Source: Paraburkholderia sp. SOS3 (GTDB lineage: Bacteria > Pseudomonadota > Gammaproteobacteria > Burkholderiales > Burkholderiaceae). Taken from it: DNA of 64,000 nt. The first letter of the stretch is position 1; each line of letters begins with the position of its first letter. The notes under the pieces were generated by a model. It had not been told where the DNA came from. It saw only the letters and a list, made by a program, of their open reading frames with translations, and searched no databases. Where the stretch lies: positions 1,736,001 through 1,800,000 of the forward strand of contig NZ_CP018811.1 in assembly GCF_001922345.1 (NCBI RefSeq). Reading direction: 5' to 3'. Of the stretch, positions 16,462 to 25,397 are shown one piece after another. Position numbers and translations under genes: made by a program.

Positions 16462-16659
16462 TCAGAACTCCACAACAGCGAATTCCGACTTGCTCACATC
16501 GCACAACGGGCAGCGCCAGTCTTCGGGAATATCGGCGAAGCGCGTGCCCGCCGCGATGCCGTCTTCCGGCAGTCCTTCTTCTTCGTTGTAGATCCAGCCG
16601 CAGATCAAACAAACCCAGCTTTTGTATTCGACAACTTCACTCACGACGCACTCACCCAT
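16462..16659 (-). CDS. rubredoxin
   Basis: 65 aa. One-iron electron carrier: two CxxC pairs, Cys17/Cys20 in CLICGWIY and Cys50/Cys53 in CPLCDV, in the usual rubredoxin spacing, plus EDGIAAGTRFADIPEDWRCP. Cytosolic. Family partners are alkane or other hydroxylases and rubredoxin reductases; none is nearby, so its partner is unknown. A GTG start at residue 5-6 is also possible; the ATG at 16659 is retained. Divergent from the DUF4399 gene. Confidence 0.93.
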   Translation of the reverse strand: MGECVVSEVVEYKSWVCLICGWIYNEEEGLPEDGIAAGTRFADIPEDWRCPLCDVSKSEFAVVEF

Positions 16660-16882
16660 CCGTTCGAAACGCTCGATTCGCGCGTTGTTCCTTTCCTCGA
16701 CCGGAAACGCGCGGCGATCCACAATTTTACCGGAAATCGTCAGGACACTTCGTCGGCAAAGCGTCGCAATCGCGGATACGTCGCGACGCTGCGCGCGATC
16801 GCCAGAGTGCACCGGCGTATGCTTTGGCGCGCGGTCCTTACGCCAGCGTCCCGTCACGGACCGTCATTTCAAGGAGAAGACG

Positions 16883-17284
16883 ATGTTCAGGAACAGATGG
16901 ATGGGTACCGCGCTGTGCGTCGGTCTGCTGGTTGCATCGGGTGTTGCGCGGGCCAACGGCGTGTCGTTCGTCGAACCCAAAGACGGCGCGACGGTGAGCA
17001 ACCCCGTGCACGTGAAATTCGCCGTCGACGGCATGAAAGTCGCGCCGGCAGGCACGATGACCGATGGCACCGGTCATCATCATTTGCTGATCGACGGGCA
17101 GCCCGTGCCGAAGGGCGCCGTGATTCCGGCCAACGACACATCGCTGCATTTCGGCAAAGGGCAGTCCGAAACCGAGATCACGCTGCCGCCGGGCGATCAC
17201 ACACTCACGCTGCAATTCGGCGATGGCGCGCATCGCTCGTACGGACCCGATTGGAGCCAGACCATTACGGTGCATGTGAAGTAG
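16883..17284 (+). CDS. DUF4399 periplasmic protein
   Basis: 133 aa with AAGGAG seven bases before the ATG. Signal peptide (MGTALCVGLLVASGVARA), then the DUF4399 domain: VSFVEPKDGATVSNPVHVKFAV, GTGHHHLLIDG, and LPPGDHTLTLQFGDGAHRSYGP. The HHH cluster suggests metal contact, by inference only. Periplasmic; function unknown. Single gene, with no linked partner. Confidence 0.9.
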   Translation: MFRNRWMGTALCVGLLVASGVARANGVSFVEPKDGATVSNPVHVKFAVDGMKVAPAGTMTDGTGHHHLLIDGQPVPKGAVIPANDTSLHFGKGQSETEITLPPGDHTLTLQFGDGAHRSYGPDWSQTITVHVK

Positions 17285-17394
17285 CGCGACCGGAACCGCG
17301 CAAGTGAAGTGACGCGAATGGCGACGCAAGGCGCCGACACCCTGGCGTCGCCTTGCGCCACCACGCGCGGTATCGCAACGCATTCGTCCCGCGT

Positions 17395-17515
17395 TCGGTC
17401 GCGCATCGAGGTGCGCATCCGATTGCGCATTTTGTCGCACGTTTGGCCGCATATCGACTCCCGCATCGGGTCGCGCATTTCGCCACACAGTTCACCACGC
17501 ATTTCGCCACGCGGG
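17395..17515. repeat. degenerate CGCATT-rich low-complexity stretch
   Basis: Repeated variants of CGCATTTCGCC / TCGCGCATC over ~120 bp (for instance GCGCATTTCGCCAC twice). It lies in the 329-bp gap between DUF4399 and uup. Open frames across it give only short repeated Met/Arg-rich peptides, so it is read as non-coding. Confidence 0.5.
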
Positions 17516-17613
17516 TCAGCCTCGCACGCGGCTTCCCGGTCGGTCACGCGGCCACCGCGCAAGCCGCCCGGTACAATGAGCGTTTCGCCTCATCGCTGCC
17601 CGATCCTTTTCCC

Positions 17614-19539
17614 ATGTCGCTTTACACCATCACCGGCGCGCAACTCGCGTTCGGTCACGTCGCGTTGCTCGATCACGCGGACTTTTCGCTCGAAGCCGGC
17701 GAGCGTGTCGGCCTGATCGGCCGCAATGGCGCGGGCAAGTCGTCATTGCTGAAAATCGTCGCGGACCTCGCGAAGCCCGACGACGGACTCGTCACGCGTC
17801 AACAGAACCTCGTCACGGTCTACGTGCCGCAGGAGCCTGAATTCGAAGCGGGCACGTCGGTGTTCGACGCGGTCGCGGGCGGGCTCGCGCATGCGCGCGA
17901 ACTGCTCGACGAATACGACCGCGTCGCGCATGCGCTGGCGGAGGCGCCGGAAGGCGGCGAGCACGATGCCTTGCTCGCGCGCATGAACACCTTGCAATCG
18001 TCGCTCGACGCGGCCGATGCCTGGAACTGGCGCACGCGTGTGTCCACGACGCTCGCGCAGATCGGCCTCGACGGCGACGCGCAGGTCGACGCGCTGTCGG
18101 GCGGCATGCAAAAACGCGTCGCGCTTGCGCGCGCGCTCGTGCTGCAGCCGGACGTGCTGCTGCTCGACGAGCCGACGAACCACCTCGACTTCGACGGCAT
18201 CCGCTGGCTCGAAGAGCTGTTGCTCTCGCAACGCGCGGGTCTGCTGTTCATCACGCACGACCGCGCGTTTCTCGACCGCATCGCGACGCGCATCGTCGAA
18301 CTCGATCGCGGCCGGCTGCTGTCGTACCCGGGCAATTTCTCCGCGTATCAGACGCGTAAGGCGCAGCAGCTCGAAGTCGAGCGCGTCGAAAACGAGAAAT
18401 TCGACAAGCTGCTCGCTCAGGAAGAAGTGTGGATCCGCAAGGGCGTCGAAGCGCGCCGCACGCGCAGCGTCGGCCGCATTGCGCGGCTCGTGCAGATGCG
18501 CAACGAGCGCGCCGAACGTCGCAACGTGCAGGGCAACGTGAAGCTCGACGTCGCGCAGGGCGAGAAGTCCGGCAAGATCGTCGCGGAGCTGACGGACGTG
18601 ACGAAGCGCTTCGGCGCACGCACCGTGGTCGAGCGCTTTTCGGCCACGCTGATGCGCGGCGACAAGATCGGCCTCGTCGGTCCGAACGGGGCGGGCAAGA
18701 CGACGCTGCTCAAGCTGATTCTCGGCGAGTTGCAGCCCGACGAGGGGCGTGTGCGCGTCGGCACGAATCTGCAGGTCGCGTACTTCGACCAGATGCGCGC
18801 GCAACTGGATCAGGAGAAAAGTCTTGCCGATACGATCAGCCCCGGCAGCGACTGGGTCGAGATCAACGGCGCGAAGAAGCATGTGATGAGCTACCTCGGC
18901 GATTTCCTGTTTGCGCCGGAGCGGGCGCGCTCGCCGGTGAAGTCGCTGTCGGGCGGCGAGCGCAACCGGCTGCTGCTCGCGCGGCTGTTCGCGCGTCCGG
19001 CGAACGTGCTGGTGCTCGACGAACCGACGAACGATCTCGACATTCCGACGCTCGAACTGCTCGAAGAACTGCTGACCGACTACGACGGCACCGTGCTGCT
19101 CGTGAGCCACGACCGGGCGTTTCTGGACAACGTGGTGACTTCGGTGATCGCGGCGGAGGGCGAAGGCAAGTGGCGCGAATATGTCGGGGGCTTCACCGAC
19201 TGGCAGACGCAGCGCGAGCGCGCCGAACAGCTCGCGCAGCGCGACGCACCGAAGGAAGCGGCCAGGCAGACTGCGCCGAAAGAAAGCGCGGCGGGCCGCA
19301 ATGCTCAACGGTCGGTGAAGCTGTCGTACAAGGAACAGCGCGAACTCGAGGCGCTGCCGGAACGGATCGCGGCGCTCGAGGGCGAGCAGAAAGCCATTGC
19401 CGCGCAACTCGAAGACGGGTCGATCTTCGCGAAAGACGCCCAGGAAGGCACGCGTCTCACGCAGCGTTACGCGGAAATCGATGAGGAACTGATGGTGGCG
19501 CTCGAGCGGTGGGATGAGCTGGAGAACAAGGGGAAGTAA
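17614..19539 (+). CDS. uup: ABC-F ATPase, Uup type
   Basis: 641 aa (E. coli Uup 635). Soluble protein with two ABC domains and no membrane segments. Domain 1: Walker A GRNGAGKSSLL, signature LSGGMQKRVALARAL, Walker B LLLDEPTNHLDFDG. Domain 2: GPNGAGKTTLLK, LSGGERNRLLLARLF, VLVLDEPTNDLD. A C-terminal coiled-coil (LSYKEQRELEALPERIAALEGEQKAIAAQLEDG...YAEIDEELMVALERWDELE) is the DNA-binding domain specific to Uup. Uup acts in replication-intermediate processing and ribosome function. Starts at MSLYTITGAQL; TACAAT at 17571 may be its -10. Longer upstream frames run through low-complexity repeats and are rejected. Confidence 0.94.
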   Translation: MSLYTITGAQLAFGHVALLDHADFSLEAGERVGLIGRNGAGKSSLLKIVADLAKPDDGLVTRQQNLVTVYVPQEPEFEAGTSVFDAVAGGLAHARELLDEYDRVAHALAEAPEGGEHDALLARMNTLQSSLDAADAWNWRTRVSTTLAQIGLDGDAQVDALSGGMQKRVALARALVLQPDVLLLDEPTNHLDFDGIRWLEELLLSQRAGLLFITHDRAFLDRIATRIVELDRGRLLSYPGNFSAYQTRKAQQLEVERVENEKFDKLLAQEEVWIRKGVEARRTRSVGRIARLVQMRNERAERRNVQGNVKLDVAQGEKSGKIVAELTDVTKRFGARTVVERFSATLMRGDKIGLVGPNGAGKTTLLKLILGELQPDEGRVRVGTNLQVAYFDQMRAQLDQEKSLADTISPGSDWVEINGAKKHVMSYLGDFLFAPERARSPVKSLSGGERNRLLLARLFARPANVLVLDEPTNDLDIPTLELLEELLTDYDGTVLLVSHDRAFLDNVVTSVIAAEGEGKWREYVGGFTDWQTQRERAEQLAQRDAPKEAARQTAPKESAAGRNAQRSVKLSYKEQRELEALPERIAALEGEQKAIAAQLEDGSIFAKDAQEGTRLTQRYAEIDEELMVALERWDELENKGK

Positions 19540-19811
19540 AACGCTTCCCGGGGCGATCCGATTCGAGTCGTATAGCGCTGGATGCGTTCTATCGCTTGGC
19601 GCATAGGGTCAAGATAGTCGGCGAGCCGCAGATCGCTCTTTCTCTTCGCACAGGCACCGCTTCGCTGACCGATGAGCAAGTCGAGGTCGCCGTTTTCGTC
19701 GTCGTCGCCGGTGATGTCGGAACCGAATATGCGTGCGTTGGCCGCGTGGTGATCGGCAACGATCTTCCTGATTTCGGCGCGAGGGGCGCCCAACGCTTCG
19801 GACGGTCTCAC
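19467..19811 (-). pseudogene. remnant of an MntA-HepT toxin-antitoxin pair
   Basis: A 114-codon frame from a GTG at 19811. Residues 1-47 match the start of MntA-type minimal nucleotidyltransferase antitoxins: VRPSEALGAPRAEIRKIV, then the GS-x10-DxD motif in RIFGSDITGDDDENGDLDLLI. About ten residues later the frame enters the N-terminus of a HepT/DUF86 HEPN toxin (RLADYLDPMRQAIERIQRYT, about 19640-19570), then runs out into uup 3' sequence. So the C-terminal part of MntA, the HepT start, and most of HepT, including its RNase R-x4-6-H motif, are gone. An in-frame deletion fused two genes that are normally separate. Not expected to be functional. Confidence 0.75.
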
Positions 19812-20077
19812 GGCTGTGCTCCGGTATGAAACACGGGGAAGGAACTTCGTTATATTTCCCCCAAACGGCCAATCCTGCCCGATCCAAATTGCCGCGCGCA
19901 TCGAAATCAGTACAATACCCGCGAATCCGCTGCCGGGCGCGGCGCGCCGCAGACGCCGCCCCGTCGGCGTTAGCGGGCGGTGCGGGCGCGCAGGCGCGTG
20001 GGCGGTCACACTGCCCGTGTATCGTGCAAACGTTCCATTCCGTTGTTTCGTTTCGCTTTTTTTGAAAATTCAACGCA

Positions 20078-20112
20078 TTGTCCACGCAGATGTCCACAGG
20101 ACTTGTGGACAA
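20078..20112. promoter_or_regulatory. three DnaA-box-like sequences before parE
   Basis: TTGTCCACG (20078-20086), ATGTCCACA (20090-20098) and TTGTCCACA on the minus strand (20104-20112), each within one or two bases of the DnaA box TTATCCACA, inside 35 bp. The last two form an inverted repeat TGTCCACA/TGTGGACA. Located 28-62 bp before the parE start. Confidence 0.45.
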
Positions 20113-20139
20113 CGATGAACCGACGGACCCGAGCAAGCC

Positions 20140-22131
20140 ATGTCTACGAAGAAGTCAAACGCAAACGCTGCGTATAGCGAAGCGTCGATCAAGGTGCTGA
20201 AGGGGCTCGAGCCGGTCAAGCAGCGGCCCGGCATGTACACGCGCACCGAGAACCCGCTGCACATCATCCAGGAAGTCATCGACAATGCGTCCGACGAGGC
20301 GCTCGGCGGCTTCGGCAAGCAGATCACGGTCACGCTGCACGCCGACCAGTCGGTGTCGGTCGACGACGACGGCCGCGGCATTCCGTTCGGCCTGCACCCC
20401 GACGAACGCGTGCCCGTCGTCGAGATCGTCTTCACGCGCCTGCACGCGGGCGGCAAGTTCGACAAGGCCGCGGGCGGCGCCTATACGTTCTCGGGCGGTC
20501 TGCACGGCGTCGGCGTGTCGGTCACGAACGCGCTGTCCACGCGTCTGGACGTCACGGTCTGGCGCGACGGCAAGGTCGCCGAGCTCGGTTTTTCGAACGG
20601 CGACGTGGTCAAGCCGCTCAAAGTGCGCGCGGCCGAGCGCGGCGAAAAGAAGTCCGGCACGCGCGTCACGGTCACGCCGAACGCGAAGTACTTCGATTCG
20701 CCGAATCTGCCGGTCGGTGAACTGCAGCGGCTGCTGCGCTCGAAAGCGGTGCTGCTGCCGGGCGTCGAAGTCGTGCTCGTCAACGAAAAGACCGGCGAGC
20801 GGCAAAGCTGGAAGTACGAAGACGGCCTGCGCGGCTATCTGCTCGAAGGCATGGCCGGCAGCGATCTGCTGATTCCGCTGTTCGAAGGCGAACGCTACGC
20901 GGAAAGCTCGCGCTCGAACGAGGAGACGTTTGCCGAGGGCGAAGGCGCCGCGTGGGTCGTCGCGTGGAGCGAGGAAGGGCCGCTCACGCGCGAGTCGTAC
21001 GTGAACCTGATCCCGACGCCGGCCGGCGGCACGCACGAGGCGGGTCTGCGCGACGGCCTGTTCCAGGCCGTGAAGAGCTTCGTCGAGTTGCACGGCCTGC
21101 AGCCGAAGGGCGTGAAGCTGCTCGCCGAAGACGTATTCGCGCGCGTATCGTTCGTGCTGTCGGCGAAAGTGCTCGATCCGCAGTTCCAAGGCCAGATCAA
21201 GGAACGCCTCAATAGCCGCGATGCGGTGAAGCTCGTGTCCTCGTTCGCGCGCCCGGCACTCGAACTGTGGCTGAACCAGCATGTCGAGCACGGCAGGAAG
21301 CTTGCCGATCTCGTCATCAAGCAGGCGCAAGCGCGTACGCGCGCGGGGCAGAAGGTCGAAAAGCGCAAGAGCTCGGGCGTCGCCGTGCTGCCCGGCAAGC
21401 TTACCGATTGCGAATCGACCGAAATCGAGCGCAACGAACTGTTCCTCGTCGAAGGCGATTCCGCCGGCGGCTCCGCGAAGATGGGCCGCGACAAGGAATT
21501 CCAGGCGATCCTGCCTTTGCGCGGCAAGGTGCTGAACACATGGGAAACCGAGCGCGATCGCCTGTTCGCGAACAACGAGGTGCACGACATCTCGGTCGCG
21601 ATCGGCGTCGATCCGCACAACCCGGACGACACCGTCGACCTGTCGAATCTGCGCTACGGCAAGATCTGCATCCTGTCGGACGCGGACGTCGACGGCGCGC
21701 ATATCCAGGTGCTGCTGCTCACGCTGTTCTTCAAGCACTTCCCGCAGCTGATCGAGCGCGGCAACGTGTTCGTCGCGCGGCCGCCGCTGTTTCGCGTCGA
21801 TGCGCCGGCCCGCGGCAAGAAGCCCGCGCAGAAGCTCTACGCGCTCGACGACGGCGAGCTCGAAGCGATTCTCGACAAGCTGCGCAAGGACGGCGTGCGC
21901 GAATCGCAATGGACGATCAGCCGCTTCAAGGGCCTCGGCGAAATGAGCGCCGAGCAGCTGTGGGACACGACGATGAACCCGGACACGCGGCGCCTGTCGC
22001 CGATCGCGCTCGGCGAACTCGACTTCGAGAAGACCGTTGCGCGCATGACGATGCTGATGGGCAAGGGCGAAGCGGCGTCGCGGCGCAGCTGGCTCGAAGA
22101 GAAGGGCAACGAGGTCGAAGCGGATATCTAG
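20140..22131 (+). CDS. parE: DNA topoisomerase IV subunit B
   Basis: 663 aa. ATPase subunit of the enzyme that decatenates replicated chromosomes, working with ParC. GHKL ATPase motifs near the N-terminus (EVIDNASDEALGGF, VDDDGRGIPFGLHP, GGLHGVGVSVTNALS), transducer domain in the middle, then TOPRIM with EGDSAGGSAKMGRDKEFQAILPLRGKVLN and metal-binding DADVDGAHIQVLL, and the C-terminal FKGLGEMSAEQLWDTTMNP. Length is typical of ParE rather than GyrB (no ~165-residue insert). parC follows after 77 bp; upstream is a run of DnaA-box-like sites. Confidence 0.97.
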   Translation: MSTKKSNANAAYSEASIKVLKGLEPVKQRPGMYTRTENPLHIIQEVIDNASDEALGGFGKQITVTLHADQSVSVDDDGRGIPFGLHPDERVPVVEIVFTRLHAGGKFDKAAGGAYTFSGGLHGVGVSVTNALSTRLDVTVWRDGKVAELGFSNGDVVKPLKVRAAERGEKKSGTRVTVTPNAKYFDSPNLPVGELQRLLRSKAVLLPGVEVVLVNEKTGERQSWKYEDGLRGYLLEGMAGSDLLIPLFEGERYAESSRSNEETFAEGEGAAWVVAWSEEGPLTRESYVNLIPTPAGGTHEAGLRDGLFQAVKSFVELHGLQPKGVKLLAEDVFARVSFVLSAKVLDPQFQGQIKERLNSRDAVKLVSSFARPALELWLNQHVEHGRKLADLVIKQAQARTRAGQKVEKRKSSGVAVLPGKLTDCESTEIERNELFLVEGDSAGGSAKMGRDKEFQAILPLRGKVLNTWETERDRLFANNEVHDISVAIGVDPHNPDDTVDLSNLRYGKICILSDADVDGAHIQVLLLTLFFKHFPQLIERGNVFVARPPLFRVDAPARGKKPAQKLYALDDGELEAILDKLRKDGVRESQWTISRFKGLGEMSAEQLWDTTMNPDTRRLSPIALGELDFEKTVARMTMLMGKGEAASRRSWLEEKGNEVEADI

Positions 22132-22208
22132 GCCGAAACGCGGGCCGACACCCAGGCCGAATGAAAAGCAAGCCGCACCTCGAGCCGCAACACGGACACG
22201 GAACGTAG

Positions 22209-24536
22209 ATGGAAGACAACACTCCCGATCTTTTCGAAGAGGCGCCGCCGCCCGGCGACCTGCTGACACTCGGCCATTACGCGGAGCAGGCGTACCTCGA
22301 ATACGCGGTCAGCGTCGTCAAGGGCCGCGCGCTGCCCGACGTCAGCGACGGTCAGAAGCCCGTGCAGCGTCGCATCCTGTACGCCATGAGCGAGATGGGC
22401 CTCGCCGACAACGCCAAGCCCGTGAAATCGGCGCGCGTAGTCGGCGACGTGCTCGGCAAGTATCACCCGCACGGCGACCAGTCCGCCTACGACGCACTCG
22501 TGCGCCTCGCGCAGGATTTCTCGATGCGCTATCCGCTCATCGATGGCCAGGGCAACTTCGGCTCGCGCGATGGCGACGGTGCTGCGGCCATGCGCTACAC
22601 CGAAGCGCGCCTGACGCCGATCGCGAAGCTGCTGCTCGACGAAATCGATCAGGGCACGGTCGATTTCATGCCGAACTACGATGGCTCGTTCGAAGAGCCG
22701 AAGCTGCTGCCCGCGCGTCTGCCGTTCGTGTTGCTGAACGGCGCATCGGGTATCGCGGTGGGCCTCGCGACCGAAATTCCGTCGCATAACCTGCGCGAGG
22801 TGGCGGCGGCCGCGGTCGCGATGATCCGTCATCCGAAGATCACGCAGGCGGAGCTCATGCAGCATCTGCCGGGGCCGGACTTCCCGGGCGGCGGCCAGAT
22901 CATTTCGAGCGAAGCCGAGATCGCGGCGGCCTACGAAACGGGCCGCGGCAGCCTGAAGGTGCGTGCGCGCTGGAAGATCGAAGAGCTCGCGCGCGGCCAG
23001 TGGCAGCTCGTCATCAACGAATTGCCGCCGAACACGTCGTGCCAGAAGGTGCTCGAGGAAATCGAGGAGCAGACGAACCCGAAGATCAAGCTCGGCAAGA
23101 AGTCGCTGACGCCCGAGCAGCTGCAGACGAAGCAGACGTTGCTCGCGCTGCTCGACGCGGTGCGCGACGAATCGGGCAAGGACGCGCCGGTGCGCCTCGT
23201 GTTCGAGCCGAAGTCGAGCCGCATCGAGCAGACCGAGTTCGTCAATACGCTGCTTGCGCATACGAGCCTCGAATCGAACGCGCCGCTCAATCTCGTGATG
23301 GTCGGCGCCGACGGCCGGCCGCGCCAGAAGGGCATCGGCGAAATCCTCGGCGAGTGGGTCGGCTTTCGCTTCGCGACGGTTACGCGCCGCACGCAGTTCC
23401 GGCTCGCGAAGGTCGACGATCGCATCCATATTCTCGAAGGCCGGATGATCGTCTTCCTGAATCTGGACGAAGTGATCCGGATCATCCGCGAATCGGACGA
23501 GCCGAAGGCCGCGCTGATCTCGGCGTTCGAGCTGTCCGAACGCCAGGCCGACGACATTCTCGATATCCGGCTGCGTCAGTTGGCGCGCCTCGAAAAGATC
23601 AAGATCGAGAAGGAGCTCGAAGAACTGCGCGACGAGAAAGCGAAGCTCGAAGAGCTGCTCGGCAGCGAGAGCGCGATGAAGCGGCTGATCGTCAAGGAAA
23701 TCGAAGCCGATGCGAAGCAGTACGGCGACGAGCGCCGCACGCTGATCCAGCAGGACAAGCGCGCGACGTTCGAAGCGCGCGTGGTCGACGAGCCGGTCAC
23801 GGTCGTCGTGTCGCAGAAGGGCTGGGTGCGCGCGCTGAAGGGCCATGGGCTCGATCCGGCCGGCTTCACGTTCAAGGCCGGCGACAGTCTTTACGCGGCG
23901 TTCCAGTGCCGCACGCCCGACACGTTGATCGCGTGGGGCAGCAACGGCCGCGTCTACTCGGTCGCGGTCAGCCAGTTGCCGGGCGGCCGCGGCGACGGCG
24001 TGCCGGTCACGACGATGATCGAGCTCGAATCGGGCACGCACCTCATGCATTACTACGCGGCGACGGCCGACCAGGCGCTGCTGCTCGCGTCGAGCAACGG
24101 TTTCGGCTTTATCGCGAAGCTCGGCGATATGGTGAGCCGCGTGAAGGCTGGCAAGTCGTTCATGACGATCGACGAAGGCGCGGCGCCGCTCGTGCCGATG
24201 CCGATGGTGCCCGACGCGACGCAGGTCGCGTGTCTGTCGAGCACGGGGCGTATGCTCGTATTCGGTCTCGACGAGATGAAGACATTGTCGGGCGGCGGAC
24301 GCGGCGTCACGCTGATGGGGCTCGACGCCAACGAAACGCTCGCGCAGGCACTCGCGATCGGCAAGGCGGGCGTCGTGCTGATGGGCACGGGCCGCGGCGG
24401 CAAGCCGGGCGAGGAAACGCTGTCCGGCAAGGCGCTCGCCGCGCATGTCGGCAAACGCGCACGCAAGGGGCACAAGCCCGATACGAAGCTCAAGGTGACG
24501 GGGTTGCGGCCCGCGCTCGAAGAAGGGCAGGGCTAG
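22209..24536 (+). CDS. parC: DNA topoisomerase IV subunit A
   Basis: 775 aa. DNA cleavage and religation subunit partnered with ParE. Breakage-reunion domain: [62 protein letters not shown] with catalytic Tyr130, then a long coiled-coil ([45 protein letters not shown]). The C-terminal third is a GyrA/ParC-type beta-pinwheel with degenerate repeats rather than the full GyrA-box set, favouring ParC. At the position of E. coli ParC Ser80 the protein has Gln91. A strong terminator follows. Confidence 0.96.
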   Translation: MEDNTPDLFEEAPPPGDLLTLGHYAEQAYLEYAVSVVKGRALPDVSDGQKPVQRRILYAMSEMGLADNAKPVKSARVVGDVLGKYHPHGDQSAYDALVRLAQDFSMRYPLIDGQGNFGSRDGDGAAAMRYTEARLTPIAKLLLDEIDQGTVDFMPNYDGSFEEPKLLPARLPFVLLNGASGIAVGLATEIPSHNLREVAAAAVAMIRHPKITQAELMQHLPGPDFPGGGQIISSEAEIAAAYETGRGSLKVRARWKIEELARGQWQLVINELPPNTSCQKVLEEIEEQTNPKIKLGKKSLTPEQLQTKQTLLALLDAVRDESGKDAPVRLVFEPKSSRIEQTEFVNTLLAHTSLESNAPLNLVMVGADGRPRQKGIGEILGEWVGFRFATVTRRTQFRLAKVDDRIHILEGRMIVFLNLDEVIRIIRESDEPKAALISAFELSERQADDILDIRLRQLARLEKIKIEKELEELRDEKAKLEELLGSESAMKRLIVKEIEADAKQYGDERRTLIQQDKRATFEARVVDEPVTVVVSQKGWVRALKGHGLDPAGFTFKAGDSLYAAFQCRTPDTLIAWGSNGRVYSVAVSQLPGGRGDGVPVTTMIELESGTHLMHYYAATADQALLLASSNGFGFIAKLGDMVSRVKAGKSFMTIDEGAAPLVPMPMVPDATQVACLSSTGRMLVFGLDEMKTLSGGGRGVTLMGLDANETLAQALAIGKAGVVLMGTGRGGKPGEETLSGKALAAHVGKRARKGHKPDTKLKVTGLRPALEEGQG

Positions 24537-24580
24537 CGGCGCATCGCCATGCCTTAGCATCCTCGCAGCCAGCCAGAACA

Positions 24581-24632
24581 TGCGGCGTGCAGCGCATTCC
24601 CCGGAGTGCGCTGCACGCCGCAGTTTTATTTA
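24581..24632 (+). terminator. strong rho-independent terminator of parE-parC
   Basis: A perfect 16-bp stem (24581-24596 with 24607-24622), 10-nt loop, then GTTTTATTTA. Confidence 0.9.
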
Positions 24633-24752
24633 GCGTTATTTCGTGGCCCATGTCGTCCGATAAAAAGCCTCGTACGTTATTGAGCCAGTAAAGATGGACT
24701 GAACTGCGCGGCGCGTGGGCGGTCGAACGCGCAGTCCGGCCGCGACCCTTAT

Positions 24753-24808
24753 CGACTCATCTGCGTCGACTCATCTGTGTCGACTCATCTGCGTCGACTC
24801 ATCTGCGT
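24753..24808. repeat. four tandem 14-bp repeats
   Basis: Unit CGACTCATCTGCGT repeated four times with one base change in copy 2 (CGACTCATCTGTGT). It ends 46 bp before the CopD-like gene start. Not a multiple of 3, no spacers; simple tandem duplication between terminator and gene. Confidence 0.9.
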
Positions 24809-24854
24809 CGATACCACTGCATCGATACCACACCGATACGACAGAGGAAAACGA

Positions 24855-25313
24855 ATGACCAAAGCGATCGAAATCGCACTCTTTCTCCACCTGCTGGGCG
24901 TTGCCGTCTGGGTCGGCGGCATGGTGTTCGCGCATTTCTGCCTGCGGCCGGCCTTGGGCGACCTGTCGCCGCAATTGCGGCTGCCGCTGTGGGAGTCGGT
25001 ATTCGGACGGTTCTTCAACTGGGTCGGCGTATCGGTGCTCGTTATTCTGGTCTCCGGCGGCTTTCTGCTGTCGCAGTACGGCGGCGCGCACGCGATGTGG
25101 CAACTGCATGCGATGGCGGGGCTCGGCATCGTGATGATGCTGATCTTCGGCCATATCCGTTTCGCCGTCTTTCCGCGCATCCGTCGCGCGGTGCAGGCGC
25201 AGAAGTGGCCCGACGGCGCGAATGCGGTCGCGACCGTGCGGCGGCTCGTCGTCGTGAATCTCGTGCTTGGTGTCGTGACGATCGGCTTTGCGGTGATGTC
25301 GCGCGGATTTTGA
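24855..25313 (+). CDS. CopD-family small membrane protein
   Basis: 152 aa with four hydrophobic segments. Family marks: ALFLHLLGVAVWVGGMVFAHFCLRPAL at the N-terminus (His residues facing the membrane), WLQLHAMAG-like second helix pair (WQLHAMAGLGIVMMLIFGHIRF) and VNLVLGVVTIGFAVM. The related CopD domain is part of inner-membrane copper uptake in some species, but stand-alone members are common and a copper role is inference. Starts after the tandem repeats, with GAGGAAA before the ATG. Confidence 0.8.
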   Translation: MTKAIEIALFLHLLGVAVWVGGMVFAHFCLRPALGDLSPQLRLPLWESVFGRFFNWVGVSVLVILVSGGFLLSQYGGAHAMWQLHAMAGLGIVMMLIFGHIRFAVFPRIRRAVQAQKWPDGANAVATVRRLVVVNLVLGVVTIGFAVMSRGF

Positions 25314-25397
25314 GGTGTTGGCCGCGGCGGGTAGCAGACCGGTGTCGCGCGTCGTGCGGTCCGGCCGTTACGACGGACGGACCGACGCGGCCGCTGC

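Noticed and set aside
20078..20112. Replication origin
   Set aside because: Only three boxes, no AT-rich unwinding element, and no dnaA or gidA context; better read as possible gene control.
20155..22269. Long minus-strand frame opposite parE
   Set aside because: Shadow of parE; low-complexity translation without domains.
22128..24581. Very long open frame on the minus strand opposite parC
   Set aside because: Composition is the Arg/Ala/Val/Leu-rich shadow typical of high-GC third-position bias, and no family motif is visible; parC on the other strand explains the DNA.
24753..24808. CRISPR-like repeats
   Set aside because: Head-to-tail units with no spacers and no cas genes.
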